From Leucothrix mucor DSM 2157 (GTDB lineage Bacteria; Pseudomonadota; Gammaproteobacteria; Thiotrichales; Thiotrichaceae): a DNA stretch of 64,000 nt. The position numbers were made by a program, and so were the translations under genes. The stretch covers positions 310,001 through 374,000 of the forward strand of contig NZ_ATTE01000001.1 of assembly GCF_000419525.1 (NCBI RefSeq), in the 5' to 3' direction. The notes below the pieces were generated by a model, which did not search any database, was not told the DNA's origin, and saw nothing but the letters and a program-made list of their open reading frames with translations. This document shows positions 38,092 through 47,866 of this stretch, one piece after another. Numbering within the stretch: the stretch's first letter is position 1; each line of letters starts with the position of its first letter.

Positions 38092-38840
38092 TGGAGTGGT
38101 TCACAAGTATTCCTTTCGTACAGGACATTGTCATATTGTTTAAACCGGCTTTGTACAATATGTACTTTGCCTTGGTTTCAATTCCAATTGGCTTCCCGTT
38201 TGCGATTATTTTGGCACTGGGAAAAAACAGCCGTAACTGGTTTTTGTCCTCGATTTCCAACGCCTATATTTATGCGTTTCGTGGCTCGCCGTTGTTTATT
38301 CAGTTCTTTATGTTTTACTCCCTATCGCTGGCGATGAATCAGACGGTATGGAAGCCACTGGGGCTGGATGGCTTAATGCTGAATCCTTTATTCATTGGTC
38401 CTTTAGTGCTGATCTTAAATACCAGTGCCTACTCAGCTGAGATCTTCTATGGCGCACTTAAGAGCGTGCCAAAAGGCGAAATCGAAGCGGCCCGCTCTGT
38501 GGGTATGAGTAAATGGCAAGAGTTTCGTACGGCCGTTTGGCCTAATATGATGCGCTTGGCCTGGCCTGGCTACACCAATGAAGTGGTGTTTTTGTTCCAT
38601 GCTACCGCACTGGTCTATTTCACCTTGCCAGTAATCAATGATCAAAAAGATCTGATGAATAAAGCCGGCGAGTTATTTGAGAAGGACTACAATTTATTCC
38701 TGCATTTCTCAGTAGCGGCTTTCTACTTCCTGATTATTTCGATGGTGATATTCTTTGTGTTCAATAAGATATATCAGTACCTGACGCGGCATTTAAATAC
38801 GGGCCGCCGTATCAAAATCAACCCAAATTACATTCGTTAA
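38091..38840 (+). CDS. Amino-acid ABC importer permease (HisM/AotM-like)
   Basis: This is the second permease (249 residues, HisM about 238). The first helix region is about 20-45. The coupling motif GALKSVPKGEIEAARSVGMS lies near residues 122-141, and FRGSPLFIQFFMFY near 62-75 is conserved in this family. It overlaps the previous permease and is followed after 24 bases by the deacylase gene. Confidence 0.92.
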   Translation: MEWFTSIPFVQDIVILFKPALYNMYFALVSIPIGFPFAIILALGKNSRNWFLSSISNAYIYAFRGSPLFIQFFMFYSLSLAMNQTVWKPLGLDGLMLNPLFIGPLVLILNTSAYSAEIFYGALKSVPKGEIEAARSVGMSKWQEFRTAVWPNMMRLAWPGYTNEVVFLFHATALVYFTLPVINDQKDLMNKAGELFEKDYNLFLHFSVAAFYFLIISMVIFFVFNKIYQYLTRHLNTGRRIKINPNYIR

Positions 38841-38864
38841 TCCTTTAGGATATTGAGACCTATC

Positions 38865-40007
38865 ATGACCTTTGAGCGCATCGTTCGCACGATTCGTGGC
38901 GACTCTCCGGGTAAAACCACGGAGTTAGTTTACTTCCGACTTGGCCCTAAAGACGCTGGCCGCAAAGTGTATTTGCAAGCGGCGCTACATGCGGATGAGC
39001 AGCCGGGTATTATGATTTTGCACCATCTGCTGGCACTGCTGAAAGAGGCTAATAACAACGGCCAATTAAAGGCTGAGTTTGTTGTGTTCCCGATGGTTAA
39101 TCCGTTAGGTATGGGCAATATTGCTTTCCGCCAACACCAAGGGCGTTATGACAATTCCTCTGGGGTGAACTTCAACCGTAACTGGCCCAATTTATTTAAA
39201 GCGATAGATGAGCGAGTTGCAGATAAGCTGGGTGATGATGCCGAGGCGAATGTGCGCCTGGTGCGCAGTGCTGTGGCGGAGTGGTTAGCTGAAAGCAAGC
39301 CAGTGAATGCTTTGCAGCAGCAGCGCCATTGGGTAATGCAAGAAGCGTTTAATGCGGATTATGTGTTGGATTTGCATTGCGATAATGACGCGCTACCGCA
39401 CATTTTTACCGTGCCACAAGCGACGGTAAAAATGCAGGACCTGTCAGATTGGATGGGTTCCGCTGCAACACTGACCACTGAAGACAGTGGCGGAAACTCT
39501 TTCGATGAGGTCTGGCCCGGTCTTTGGATTAAGCTGGCAGCGGCTTATCCGGATAAAGCGATTCCCATGGCTTGCCAAGCAGCAACCTTGGAATACCGTG
39601 GTCAATACGACGTATTCGATGGCATGAATAAGGATGACGCAGAGCGCCTGTATGGCTTCCTGCAAAGTCAGGGCCTGATTGATGGTGAATTGATCCGTGA
39701 ACGGCCTCCTGTGTCTCCTGCAGCAACTGATTTAGCGGCGACGGAGATGACCCGTGTAGATACTGCTGGCCTGTTAGCCTACAAAGTTGAACTCGGTGAT
39801 GTCGTTAGCAAAGGGGATGTACTAGCTGAGTTAATTGCTCTGGACGGAGAAGGGGCTTTTGAAAGCCGTACGCCAGTGCTAGCCGGTACCGATGGCGTGG
39901 TGATTTCGCGCAATGTACACAAATACGTGTGGCCGGGCTGTTCTATCGCCAAAGTAGTCGGCAGTGAGATTTTGGAGTCTCGCGGCGATTATCTGCTGGA
40001 AGATTAA
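38865..40007 (+). CDS. Succinylglutamate desuccinylase/aspartoacylase-family deacylase
   Basis: This is a zinc-dependent amidohydrolase of the M14-like AstE/AspA family. The frame can be extended to TTG 38853; ATG 38865 is preferred (380 residues). The zinc-binding HADEQPG (His and Glu) is near residue 41, GVNFNRNWP (substrate Arg) near 98 and DLHCDND (third zinc ligand His) near 168. A C-terminal lipoyl-like beta domain (YKVELGDVVSKGDVL near 305) is typical of one subgroup. A similar gene (aotO) lies within the Pseudomonas aot arginine/ornithine importer operon, which argues for acting on an acylated basic amino acid after import. This is inference; the substrate is unknown. Confidence 0.85.
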   Translation: MTFERIVRTIRGDSPGKTTELVYFRLGPKDAGRKVYLQAALHADEQPGIMILHHLLALLKEANNNGQLKAEFVVFPMVNPLGMGNIAFRQHQGRYDNSSGVNFNRNWPNLFKAIDERVADKLGDDAEANVRLVRSAVAEWLAESKPVNALQQQRHWVMQEAFNADYVLDLHCDNDALPHIFTVPQATVKMQDLSDWMGSAATLTTEDSGGNSFDEVWPGLWIKLAAAYPDKAIPMACQAATLEYRGQYDVFDGMNKDDAERLYGFLQSQGLIDGELIRERPPVSPAATDLAATEMTRVDTAGLLAYKVELGDVVSKGDVLAELIALDGEGAFESRTPVLAGTDGVVISRNVHKYVWPGCSIAKVVGSEILESRGDYLLED

Positions 40008-40013
40008 TTGCTT

Positions 40014-40057
40014 TAAAAAAGCTAGGCGCTTAGATCTGTAAAGGATTAAGCGCCTAG
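40014..40057 (-). terminator. Rho-independent terminator for the hybrid-kinase operon
   Basis: An 11-bp perfect stem (40047-40057 with 40022-40032, TAAGCGCCTAG type) is followed on the minus strand by CTTTTTT. On the plus strand no T tract follows, so it mainly serves the minus-strand genes. Confidence 0.85.
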
Positions 40058-40157
40058 GCGGATATAAGGTTAAGCGTTCAACTCCATTAAGCAGATCAAA
40101 GCTGATTCAGGGCGCTAACGACCATGCTAAAAAATGATGCCCAAGCGCAATGCCGCA

Positions 40158-42068
40158 TCATTTAATATCCGGTTTATCAGCCTCAAGCCAGCGCTTTAAT
40201 GTCTCATGTAAATCAGTCATACGAATGGGTTTCGATAGGAAGTCATTCATTCCCGAACTAAAGCAACGCGCCCGATCTTCACTGAGCACATTTGCTGTGA
40301 GTGCAATAACCGGTGTTTGCTTGCGCTGCTGTTCTGCCTCGCATTGACGAATGCACACGGTGGCTTCATGGCCATCCATCTCTGGCATCTGGATATCCAT
40401 CAACACAACATCAAAAACGTTTTCGCGGTACAACTCACAAGCGACTTTGCCATTACTGGCATGCGTGGCTTCCAGTCCAAATGATTTGAGCATTTTCATG
40501 GCGACCATCTTATTCACCGGATTATCTTCTGCCAGTAGCAGTTTACCGCTGAGTTGAGGAAGGTCTTGTGGCTTGGTAGCTGTTGGCGTTTTTGTTTTTT
40601 CTTGGTCAACAATTGACAGCGGCAATGTGAAACTAAACACGCTACCACGGCCCAGTTCGCTTTCAACCTCAATCACACCACCCATTGCTTGTACCAACTT
40701 CTGGCTGATCGATAAGCCCAGACCGGTTCCGCCATGTCGTCTCGTACTGCTGGTATCGGCCTGCACGAACGATGAGAACAAGTCTTTTTGTACATCACTG
40801 GCAATACCAATTCCCATATCACGGACCAATACTTTGATCGTGGCAACTTTGTCTTTAATGCCCAGTAACTCCGTTTCCAGTGTAATGGTGCCTTGATCGG
40901 AGAATTTAATAGCATTTAGAATCAGATTGCTCAACACCTGCCGAACTCGCATTGGATCACCTTTTAAAGTGTCCGGCAGCTCAGGTGCGTTGTTGGTTGT
41001 TAAAGTCAGGCCTTTGTTTTTGGCACTGCCCGATAGCATGCTTCCGACTTCATCGACCAACTGGCCTAGATTAAAATCTAATTGCTTTAACTCCAGCTTG
41101 CCGGCTTCGATATTAGAAAAGTCCAGAATATTGCTGATGATGGCCAAGAGCGAGTCGGTGGAGGAGTGCGCCACCTGAATCTGTTCCAGTTGCTCTGCGC
41201 TCAAATTCTTATCTTTAAGTAGCAGCTCCAACGACCCTAAAACGCCATTAATGGGAGTGCGCAGCTCATGGCTGACAACCCCTAAAAACTCATTCTTAGT
41301 GACATTCGCGGCTTCGGCTTTTTTGATCGATTGAGCAAGTGACCTGCGAGTCACCGCTTCCTCATCCTGAAGTGCTTGTAAGCGATTGACGATATAAGCC
41401 AAAAAGCTGAATTCTTTAGAAATGAGCGGATGCTGGGTAATATCTTTCGTGCGCTTGCCTGCTGCCATGGCATCCAGTTTGTCATTAATTTTTCTGACGG
41501 GTGTCAGGATAAATATGCGCAAACTCAGCAGATAAAATAAAGCCAGTAAGATCAATGGCGCAATCAGTATCCAGCGTATTTTATTGACGTGACGTTCAAC
41601 TTGCTGGACGACCTCATTAGTATTCCACCCCATATGTAAGGTAGCAATATGCTCGCCGTCATGCTCAATGTTTTGTGTCAGATGTTGGAACATGGCATCT
41701 GGCATCTTACTAATTTCCAACCGATAGTCAGGCGCGTGCGGGTCATACTGCTCCTCACCGGCGATACCGATTATTCGCGACTCATGATCTTCGACTCGGC
41801 CATACAATAGCGTGGAGTCCATTGATAATGCCGCACTGAGGTGGGCATCCAGCTTATCAAAGTCGCTTTGCAAGATAGGCAGTATGGAGGTGCTGGCAAT
41901 TAACTGTGCTGTCTGCTGGTTCTTCTCACTGAGCTTTGTCAGTAAATAGTCAGACTCTAAACGGCGTACAAAATGATCCCCTGTCAAGGCGACAAGGATA
42001 CAGGTAATCACCAGCACTGCCGATATTTGAGCGCTTAAATGCCATCGAGTGTCTTTACTAAATTTCAC
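40158..42068 (-). CDS. Hybrid sensor histidine kinase (BarA-like architecture)
   Basis: The 636-residue protein has an N-terminal membrane helix (about 12-28), a periplasmic domain (about 30-160), a second helix (about 162-182), a HAMP domain (about 183-235), the H-box SHELRTPINGVLGS with His near residue 268, an ATPase domain with NLILNAIKFS and GTGLGLSIS, and a C-terminal receiver (about 510-630) with LAEDNPVN and MDIQMPEMDG. There is no Hpt domain, so a separate phosphotransfer protein is needed. Its ATG overlaps the stop of an MFS transporter gene by 4 bases, suggesting that sensing and transport of one compound are linked. A strong terminator follows. Confidence 0.9.
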   Translation of the reverse strand: MKFSKDTRWHLSAQISAVLVITCILVALTGDHFVRRLESDYLLTKLSEKNQQTAQLIASTSILPILQSDFDKLDAHLSAALSMDSTLLYGRVEDHESRIIGIAGEEQYDPHAPDYRLEISKMPDAMFQHLTQNIEHDGEHIATLHMGWNTNEVVQQVERHVNKIRWILIAPLILLALFYLLSLRIFILTPVRKINDKLDAMAAGKRTKDITQHPLISKEFSFLAYIVNRLQALQDEEAVTRRSLAQSIKKAEAANVTKNEFLGVVSHELRTPINGVLGSLELLLKDKNLSAEQLEQIQVAHSSTDSLLAIISNILDFSNIEAGKLELKQLDFNLGQLVDEVGSMLSGSAKNKGLTLTTNNAPELPDTLKGDPMRVRQVLSNLILNAIKFSDQGTITLETELLGIKDKVATIKVLVRDMGIGIASDVQKDLFSSFVQADTSSTRRHGGTGLGLSISQKLVQAMGGVIEVESELGRGSVFSFTLPLSIVDQEKTKTPTATKPQDLPQLSGKLLLAEDNPVNKMVAMKMLKSFGLEATHASNGKVACELYRENVFDVVLMDIQMPEMDGHEATVCIRQCEAEQQRKQTPVIALTANVLSEDRARCFSSGMNDFLSKPIRMTDLHETLKRWLEADKPDIK

Positions 42069-43345
42069 GTAGAACTGGTTACCTGATTAGTGGCCTCGGT
42101 TGGCGCACTTTGTTTACTGCTGATGAAGTACCAAATCATTGTGATGACCTGAATGCTTAATAATAATGCAAAAGCGATTTGATAGCCATGCGGGTCATAT
42201 TGATCCGCGCGCTCACTAGGGAATAAATCAATCACATAACCAACGCCCCATTGCATAAGGAATGCAAAGATAAACACTAGTAAGTTTAAGGCAGTATTAA
42301 CACGGCCTGAGAGTTCAGCCGGATAGCTTTGCGAGAGCACCGCATAAGTTAGAACACCGGAGCTTGAGAAGAAGGTATAAGCCATCCACAGCGCGCCGGG
42401 GTATTCGGTAAATTCAAACACCATGGCCAGCTGCACCAATAAAAACAAGCACATGCCAGAGGCGGCAACCGTCATTGGAGCCACGCCACGATGGCGCAGC
42501 CAATCGGCGATCATACCAATCGTCAGGTAGCCAATAATCAATGAAATGGCGATCAGGAATAACACATTGGCAACACCATCACGCTCTAGATTGGCGACAT
42601 CACGCAGCCAAGGACCAGACCATAAGCCAATGATAGAGCCTAAGGTTGCCTGACAAGCGACTGACCACGGCGCAATACTCCAGAATATTTTGCTTTTAAA
42701 GATGCGTCGAATGCCATCGATATGCTGCTTGAGTGTGGTGCCTGTTTGGGGAATGGGCTTATCCGGCACAATAAAAAACACCGCCAGAGCAACTAAGAAA
42801 GTCAGCCCCGCCAGCACCATAAACACACCGCGCCAGTCTGTAATTTGCAGTGCAAATTCAACCGGTGTTGAGGCGGTCAATACACCAAAGCCACCTGCAG
42901 TTAACAGGAAGCCATTAATCATAGGAAGGCGTTCCATCGGGAACCATTGCACAAAGGCCTTAAACGACGCCATTAAACAGGCTGAGACCCCAAAACCAAT
43001 GAGCGCACGCCCAATCAACAGGCCGGTCAGTGTTTCAGCCATCGCAAAGATCGCGGCACCAAGGGCTGCGAACATCAATAAAATGGCTTCTGTTTTGCGT
43101 GGGCCGTAGCGGTCTAGCAAAATTCCCAATGGCAACTGAGTAGCGGCAAAGGCAATTAAGTAAATACTGGTCAGCAGGCCAAGCTGGTTAGCGGTTAAAT
43201 CCAAATCGCTGGATAAGTCACCAGCGATAATGGTATTCACCACTCGAAATAAATAAGAGAGAAAGTAGCCCGCCGCAAATGGGACGAAAATACGTAACAG
43301 CAAGCCGAGTGAGTAGCGCTGAGAAGTGTTAGTCATAGTGGTCAA
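42065..43345 (-). CDS. MFS transporter coupled to a hybrid kinase gene
   Basis: This 12-helix secondary transporter has 426 residues. The conserved motif A between helices 2 and 3 reads GILLDRYGPRKTEA near residue 74. The family resembles anion- or sugar-acid-type MFS carriers, but the substrate cannot be told. The N-terminus begins MTTMTNTSQRYSLGL with a possible internal start at Met4. Translation of the downstream hybrid kinase is coupled (ATGA overlap), an arrangement seen for transporter-sensor pairs. Confidence 0.88.
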   Translation of the reverse strand: MTTMTNTSQRYSLGLLLRIFVPFAAGYFLSYLFRVVNTIIAGDLSSDLDLTANQLGLLTSIYLIAFAATQLPLGILLDRYGPRKTEAILLMFAALGAAIFAMAETLTGLLIGRALIGFGVSACLMASFKAFVQWFPMERLPMINGFLLTAGGFGVLTASTPVEFALQITDWRGVFMVLAGLTFLVALAVFFIVPDKPIPQTGTTLKQHIDGIRRIFKSKIFWSIAPWSVACQATLGSIIGLWSGPWLRDVANLERDGVANVLFLIAISLIIGYLTIGMIADWLRHRGVAPMTVAASGMCLFLLVQLAMVFEFTEYPGALWMAYTFFSSSGVLTYAVLSQSYPAELSGRVNTALNLLVFIFAFLMQWGVGYVIDLFPSERADQYDPHGYQIAFALLLSIQVITMIWYFISSKQSAPTEATNQVTSST

Positions 43346-43460
43346 GGGAATACGCTCGCTGAGGTTAATTGACTAATTATCGCCAGCGATACGCCCGCCC
43401 GATAAGTGATGCGGCCTATACTAAAAGGCTGGACGAGTCTGGGCAAGTGTATAGTGTTGC

Positions 43461-45359
43461 TTATTGTTCGCGTTTAAAATGGATGATCTCTCCACTGGCG
43501 CTAATCGCATCAGCTTCTACATTTTTCTTGCGGTCGAGTCGCAAAATTCCCAAATTGCTTTGATTGACCAAGCGCCGACGGCCTAAGCCTTCAGGTTTGC
43601 GTGAGCGCACCCGCATTCTACGGCGTTTGGTCAGCCAGTTTAGCGGAGAACGTCGGCCGTAGAGAAAGCGGTCAAGTAGGTCAAAGTAGTGCAGCAACTT
43701 ATCCGGAAAGCGATTTTTAATTCCGCTGGCCGTGACTTGGGTGACCTCAGGGCCGCCTTCGCGATGCCTGAGTGAGATATCATAGACAAAGGAGTAATGC
43801 ACATCGCCTGATAAAATCACAAAATGTTGCGGTGTTTTGGGGTGTAAAAAGATATTCAGAATGACATTACCCGCCCCATTGTGTGCCATCCAGTTTTCAG
43901 CATCGACCATCAGCGCCTGACCAAAATAACTGAAAATGCGTTGAATCACTTCGATCAGCTTTACCCCGAAAATAGGGGCGGGGGAGACTAAAATCACTGC
44001 ATCGTGATGCACCAGTTCTTGCTGTAAATCGCTAAGTGCTTCCCAATCCATAAGGCCAGAGGGGCTGGAGGCACGGGTTTCAGAGCGCCAGCGATTGGTG
44101 CGGGTATCGGCTACAATAATTTTTGGCACCGTTTCCACGCTGTAATCCCAGCGCCGGAAATGCAGCAGGGTATCTATTAAAGCGTCTGCGGCAATGTCAT
44201 CGGTATTATCAAACACCGAGTGACTGGATTCGTAAATGGTTTCAAAGGCCGCTGCATTATTTCCCCAACCCTGACACAGCCAGTAAGCAATTAAGGCATT
44301 GCCAATAATGCGTTTAGAGAATGGATGACCATAAGCCGCTTGCTCCCAGCCGCGATTAAGATTCCAATCATCCGTCACATCATGATCATCAAAAATCATG
44401 TACACAGGGATATGCGCCATGGCTCGACGCACGGGAGTTAAGCCTGTTGCGAATTTTTTGATATCCACCGCTTGCTGGCGAAATGCTTCCAGAAATTCTT
44501 CCGGTACTTTGGCGGCATCATCCGGGTCCAGATAATCCCACAGCGTCGGCGACCAGATTAAGGCATACATGGCCACCAATTCAGCGAGGGTAATTAAGTG
44601 GTTATACGCTGAGTTGGTGGTAAATATCGGTTTTTGGCTGCCATCAAAAAATAAGTCTAAAAGCTTCTGATTAACCTTATTGGCTGGCAGCAGTTTATCG
44701 CGCTGGTAGTAACAGCAATCACTGGCCAATAAGCCTTTGGTATCGTTAGCGGAAGCGCCTTCCCAAGTCTCCGGCGTAAGGCCCAGCAGCGCAATAGTCT
44801 GGTGAATGACCTTAAGCAGGGGGCCGGCCACATCATCTGCATAAATCTGATCGCCAGACATAATCATGGTGTCAGGACGGTCGACCACATCATCCAAGTT
44901 CTCTTGAATTAAGTTATCCAACTGCCCCAGCGCATCATCGCAACCCGAATGTGGCTTACGACAAGAGCCGTGAATCACTTTAGTTAGGTGGGACTTAATC
45001 ACAAAGTCCGGATGCTTGCGCTCAGCATAGAGTAGATCCGGAATCAGCTCGCCTAGGCTGTATTGTTTTCCTGCATCGGTAAAGGTCAGTTGATATTGAA
45101 TCAGCTGATCTTGTGGCAGCTTCTCATCAAAATTCAAATGGAGCAGGGTGATAAAAGCGCGTTCGCCGACTTGCACCGTTTTAACCGCATCGCCGCTAAG
45201 CGTCTGGTCGTATAGCGTGGCATCGTCGGTATTTAAGCTCAGGTGAATGGCTTCAGGCTCGCGGCTAAACATCAGCCATACGGTGAATTGTTGTTGGGTA
45301 CAGCGCCTGAGAATAGGGCCAGCAATGATGAGGGGAAGGGTTTCAACCATAGCTGTCAT
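43461..45359 (-). CDS. PhoD-like metallophosphatase family protein, no signal peptide
   Basis: The 632-residue protein contains the alkaline phosphatase D/metallophosphatase motifs MIMSGDQIYADD near residue 163, MIFDDHDVTDDW near 318 and ILSGDVHYSF near 508, which hold the metal ligands. The N-terminal region (1-110) is a beta-rich domain as in PhoD relatives. Unlike secreted PhoD there is no Tat or Sec signal at the N-terminus, so it is probably cytoplasmic. The C-terminus is very basic (RRSPLNWLTKRRRMRVRSR), perhaps for nucleic acid or membrane contact. AGG lies 6 bases before the start. The substrate is not known. Confidence 0.85.
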   Translation of the reverse strand: MTAMVETLPLIIAGPILRRCTQQQFTVWLMFSREPEAIHLSLNTDDATLYDQTLSGDAVKTVQVGERAFITLLHLNFDEKLPQDQLIQYQLTFTDAGKQYSLGELIPDLLYAERKHPDFVIKSHLTKVIHGSCRKPHSGCDDALGQLDNLIQENLDDVVDRPDTMIMSGDQIYADDVAGPLLKVIHQTIALLGLTPETWEGASANDTKGLLASDCCYYQRDKLLPANKVNQKLLDLFFDGSQKPIFTTNSAYNHLITLAELVAMYALIWSPTLWDYLDPDDAAKVPEEFLEAFRQQAVDIKKFATGLTPVRRAMAHIPVYMIFDDHDVTDDWNLNRGWEQAAYGHPFSKRIIGNALIAYWLCQGWGNNAAAFETIYESSHSVFDNTDDIAADALIDTLLHFRRWDYSVETVPKIIVADTRTNRWRSETRASSPSGLMDWEALSDLQQELVHHDAVILVSPAPIFGVKLIEVIQRIFSYFGQALMVDAENWMAHNGAGNVILNIFLHPKTPQHFVILSGDVHYSFVYDISLRHREGGPEVTQVTASGIKNRFPDKLLHYFDLLDRFLYGRRSPLNWLTKRRRMRVRSRKPEGLGRRRLVNQSNLGILRLDRKKNVEADAISASGEIIHFKREQ

Positions 45360-45471
45360 TGTATACCTGATGGGAAGATGCCTAATAATACCCAGATGAA
45401 GCTAAGGAAGGAACCGCTAAAAAACACTGGGAAATTACGATTTGTTTGGATTCGCTGTGTGTTCAAACGTA

Positions 45472-45500
45472 AAGAGGCCGCTATCGCTAGCGGCCTCTGA
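45472..45500 (-). terminator. Hairpin terminator after glnN
   Basis: A perfect 10-bp stem (AGAGGCCGCT with AGCGGCCTCT, 45473-45498) is followed on the minus strand by TTACGTTTG, a moderate T-rich tail. Confidence 0.7.
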
Positions 45501-45522
45501 CAATCACATACCAACGGTGTTA

Positions 45523-47697
45523 TTACTTGATGAATAACATCTCGCGGTACTTAGCCAGTGGCCACATGTCATCAGGTACTTCTGCTTCCAGAGCATCTGC
45601 ATGGCTACGCACTTCTTCCATCAGGTCGCGAACGTCATTTGCCAGATACTGCATATGCGCTTCAACGTTATCGAAGTCATGCTTTTCCATGGCTGCAGTC
45701 AGCTTAGCAACGGATGCCAGCAGTGCATTGGTCTCAGCAGCAACGGTAGTCGCTGTTGATTTGTCCATTTCGATACCCATTTCTGACATGCCAGAATAGG
45801 TTGTAGACAGCTCCATCAGGTAGCTAGACGCTGCTGGGAAGATAATGGTTTTAGCCATTTCAATCATCAGCTTGGCTTCTACTTCGATAGACTGAACATA
45901 CTGCTCAGAGTAAACCTCGTAGCGGCTTTCCAGCTCAACAGCAGACAGTACGCCAGTGGATGAGAACAGTTTGATCACTGCTTCATCCTGGAATGCTGGC
46001 AGTGCATCAGCAGAAGTCGGCAGGTTTTTCAGGCCGCGCTCTTCAACCGCCATTTTGTGCCATTCTGCAGAGTAGCCGTCACCACCGAATACAGCATTGC
46101 CGTGCTCCAGCATCAGCTCTTTCAGTACAGCAATAACCGCCGCAGTTTGATCAACGCCGCTGCTCAGATTCGCTTCCAGCTTCTCAGCAATCCAATTCAG
46201 CGAGTCAGCCAGCATCGTGTTCATGGCAACCAATGGGCCAGACACTGACTGTGAGGAACCAACCGCACGGAACTCAAAGCGGTTGCCAGTGAAGGCAAAC
46301 GGAGAAGTACGGTTACGGTCGCCAGGATCACGCTCAAATTTCAGAATTTGTGACAGACCTAAATCCATCAAGCCGCCTTCTGCTTTAGCTTCCAGCTTGC
46401 CTTCTTTAATATCGTGGAATACGCCTTCTAACTGGCTACCCAGATACACAGACAAAATCGCTGGAGGCGCTTCGTTAGCACCCAAACGATGATCGTTTGA
46501 AGCCGATGCGATGACTGCACGCAGTAGTGGCCCATAAAGGTGCACGCCACGAATTACTGCACCACAAAAGAGCAGGAAGTTCAGGTTGTCGTGTGGTGTT
46601 CTGCCTGGATCTAATAAGTTACCTTGAGTCGCGTTACCCACAGACCAGTTTACGTGCTTACCAGAACCGTTGACGCCAGCGAATGGCTTTTCATGTAACA
46701 AACACATGAAGCCGTGTTCTCTGGCCGTCATTTTCAGGATAGTCATCAGCAATTGCTGGTGATCAGCCGCAACGTTAGCCGCTTCGTAGTAAGGCGCAAT
46801 TTCGAACTGGCCCGGTGCGACTTCATTGTGATGTGTTTTAGCTGGGATGCCTAAGCGGTATAGTTTGTCTTCAACCGCTTGCATGTAAACCTGTACGCGC
46901 GCTGGGATCGCGGCGAAGTAGTGGTCATCAAACTCTTGGCCTTTAGCCGGTGCTGCACCGAATAAAGTACGGCCTGCTAGCAATAAGTCAGGGCGGCTGT
47001 TTGCGAAGTTTGAATCAACTAAGAAGTATTCCTGCTCAGCACCACAGCTGGAGTTTAATGGTGCGATGTCTGTCTCGCCCATCAAAGACAGTACTTTGTT
47101 TGCCGCCTTATCCATTGCTGCATTTGAGCGCAATAGTGGGATTTTCTTATCCAACGCTTCACCAGTCCAAGAGATGAACACACTTGGAATCATCAGTGTG
47201 GCACCGTTGTCGGTGTGCATCACGTAAGCTGGGCTGGTTGGGTCCCAAGCCGTGTAGCCGCGTGCAGCATTGGTCATGCGCAGGCTTCCGTTAGGGAATG
47301 AGGAACCATCTGGCTCGCCTTTAATCAGCAGGCTTCCAGTGAATTCAGTAATGCAGTTGCCTTCAGGGCTGGTGATGATGAAACCATCATGCTTCTCAGC
47401 CGTAGCATTAGTCATTGGGTAGAAGATGTGAGAGAAAAACTTAACGCCTTTCTTCGTTGCCCACTCTTTCATCGCTGCTGCAACAATGTCTGCAGTCGCT
47501 GAGTCAAGTACCGCGCCAGTCTGAACTGTCTTCTTGATGGCTTTAAACGCGTTCTTAGACAGCGCTTCTTCCATCTTTGCCAAGTTGAAAACATCACACG
47601 CCCAAATTTTGCTTAATGCGCCTGGCTTTTCTACCAATACCGGCTCGCGGTTTGTAATTTGATAAATTGCCTGAACTCGGCTTTCATTGCCACTCAT
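45523..47697 (-). CDS. glnN: Glutamine synthetase type III
   Basis: This enzyme makes glutamine from glutamate, ammonia and ATP. At 724 residues it is the large class III (GlnN) type rather than the 470-residue GlnA. The core active-site motifs are SSCGAEQEYFLVD near residue 220 (metal-binding Glu), HHNEVAPGQFEIAP near 289 and NGSGKHVNWSVG near 344. The C-terminal 200 residues are helical and typical of GSIII. GAGGA lies 6-7 bases before the ATG. A sigma-54 promoter 46-61 bases upstream and an NtrC-type site further up indicate induction under nitrogen limitation. GSIII lacks the adenylylation site of GlnA, so control would be mainly at transcription. Confidence 0.95.
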   Translation of the reverse strand: MSGNESRVQAIYQITNREPVLVEKPGALSKIWACDVFNLAKMEEALSKNAFKAIKKTVQTGAVLDSATADIVAAAMKEWATKKGVKFFSHIFYPMTNATAEKHDGFIITSPEGNCITEFTGSLLIKGEPDGSSFPNGSLRMTNAARGYTAWDPTSPAYVMHTDNGATLMIPSVFISWTGEALDKKIPLLRSNAAMDKAANKVLSLMGETDIAPLNSSCGAEQEYFLVDSNFANSRPDLLLAGRTLFGAAPAKGQEFDDHYFAAIPARVQVYMQAVEDKLYRLGIPAKTHHNEVAPGQFEIAPYYEAANVAADHQQLLMTILKMTAREHGFMCLLHEKPFAGVNGSGKHVNWSVGNATQGNLLDPGRTPHDNLNFLLFCGAVIRGVHLYGPLLRAVIASASNDHRLGANEAPPAILSVYLGSQLEGVFHDIKEGKLEAKAEGGLMDLGLSQILKFERDPGDRNRTSPFAFTGNRFEFRAVGSSQSVSGPLVAMNTMLADSLNWIAEKLEANLSSGVDQTAAVIAVLKELMLEHGNAVFGGDGYSAEWHKMAVEERGLKNLPTSADALPAFQDEAVIKLFSSTGVLSAVELESRYEVYSEQYVQSIEVEAKLMIEMAKTIIFPAASSYLMELSTTYSGMSEMGIEMDKSTATTVAAETNALLASVAKLTAAMEKHDFDNVEAHMQYLANDVRDLMEEVRSHADALEAEVPDDMWPLAKYREMLFIK

Positions 47698-47743
47698 ACA
47701 CTGTCCTCGGTTTAGATTTAGTCTAGCTGTTGAAAATACTTTA

Positions 47744-47758
47744 GCAATAACTGTGCCA
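47744..47758 (-). promoter_or_regulatory. Sigma-54 promoter for glnN
   Basis: On the minus strand the sequence reads TGGCACAGTTATTGC, which matches the -24/-12 consensus TGGCAC-N5-TTGC exactly. It ends 46 bases before the glnN ATG, leaving a normal leader. Confidence 0.9.
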
Positions 47759-47866
47759 AGATATGAAAATTAGCCAAGACAGCGCACTACTGCTTGTTCT
47801 GCAATCGATTGAAGGCAGCTGGAGTGTCATTAGGTTGTCAGATTATATTCACAAAACGTTCATCTT

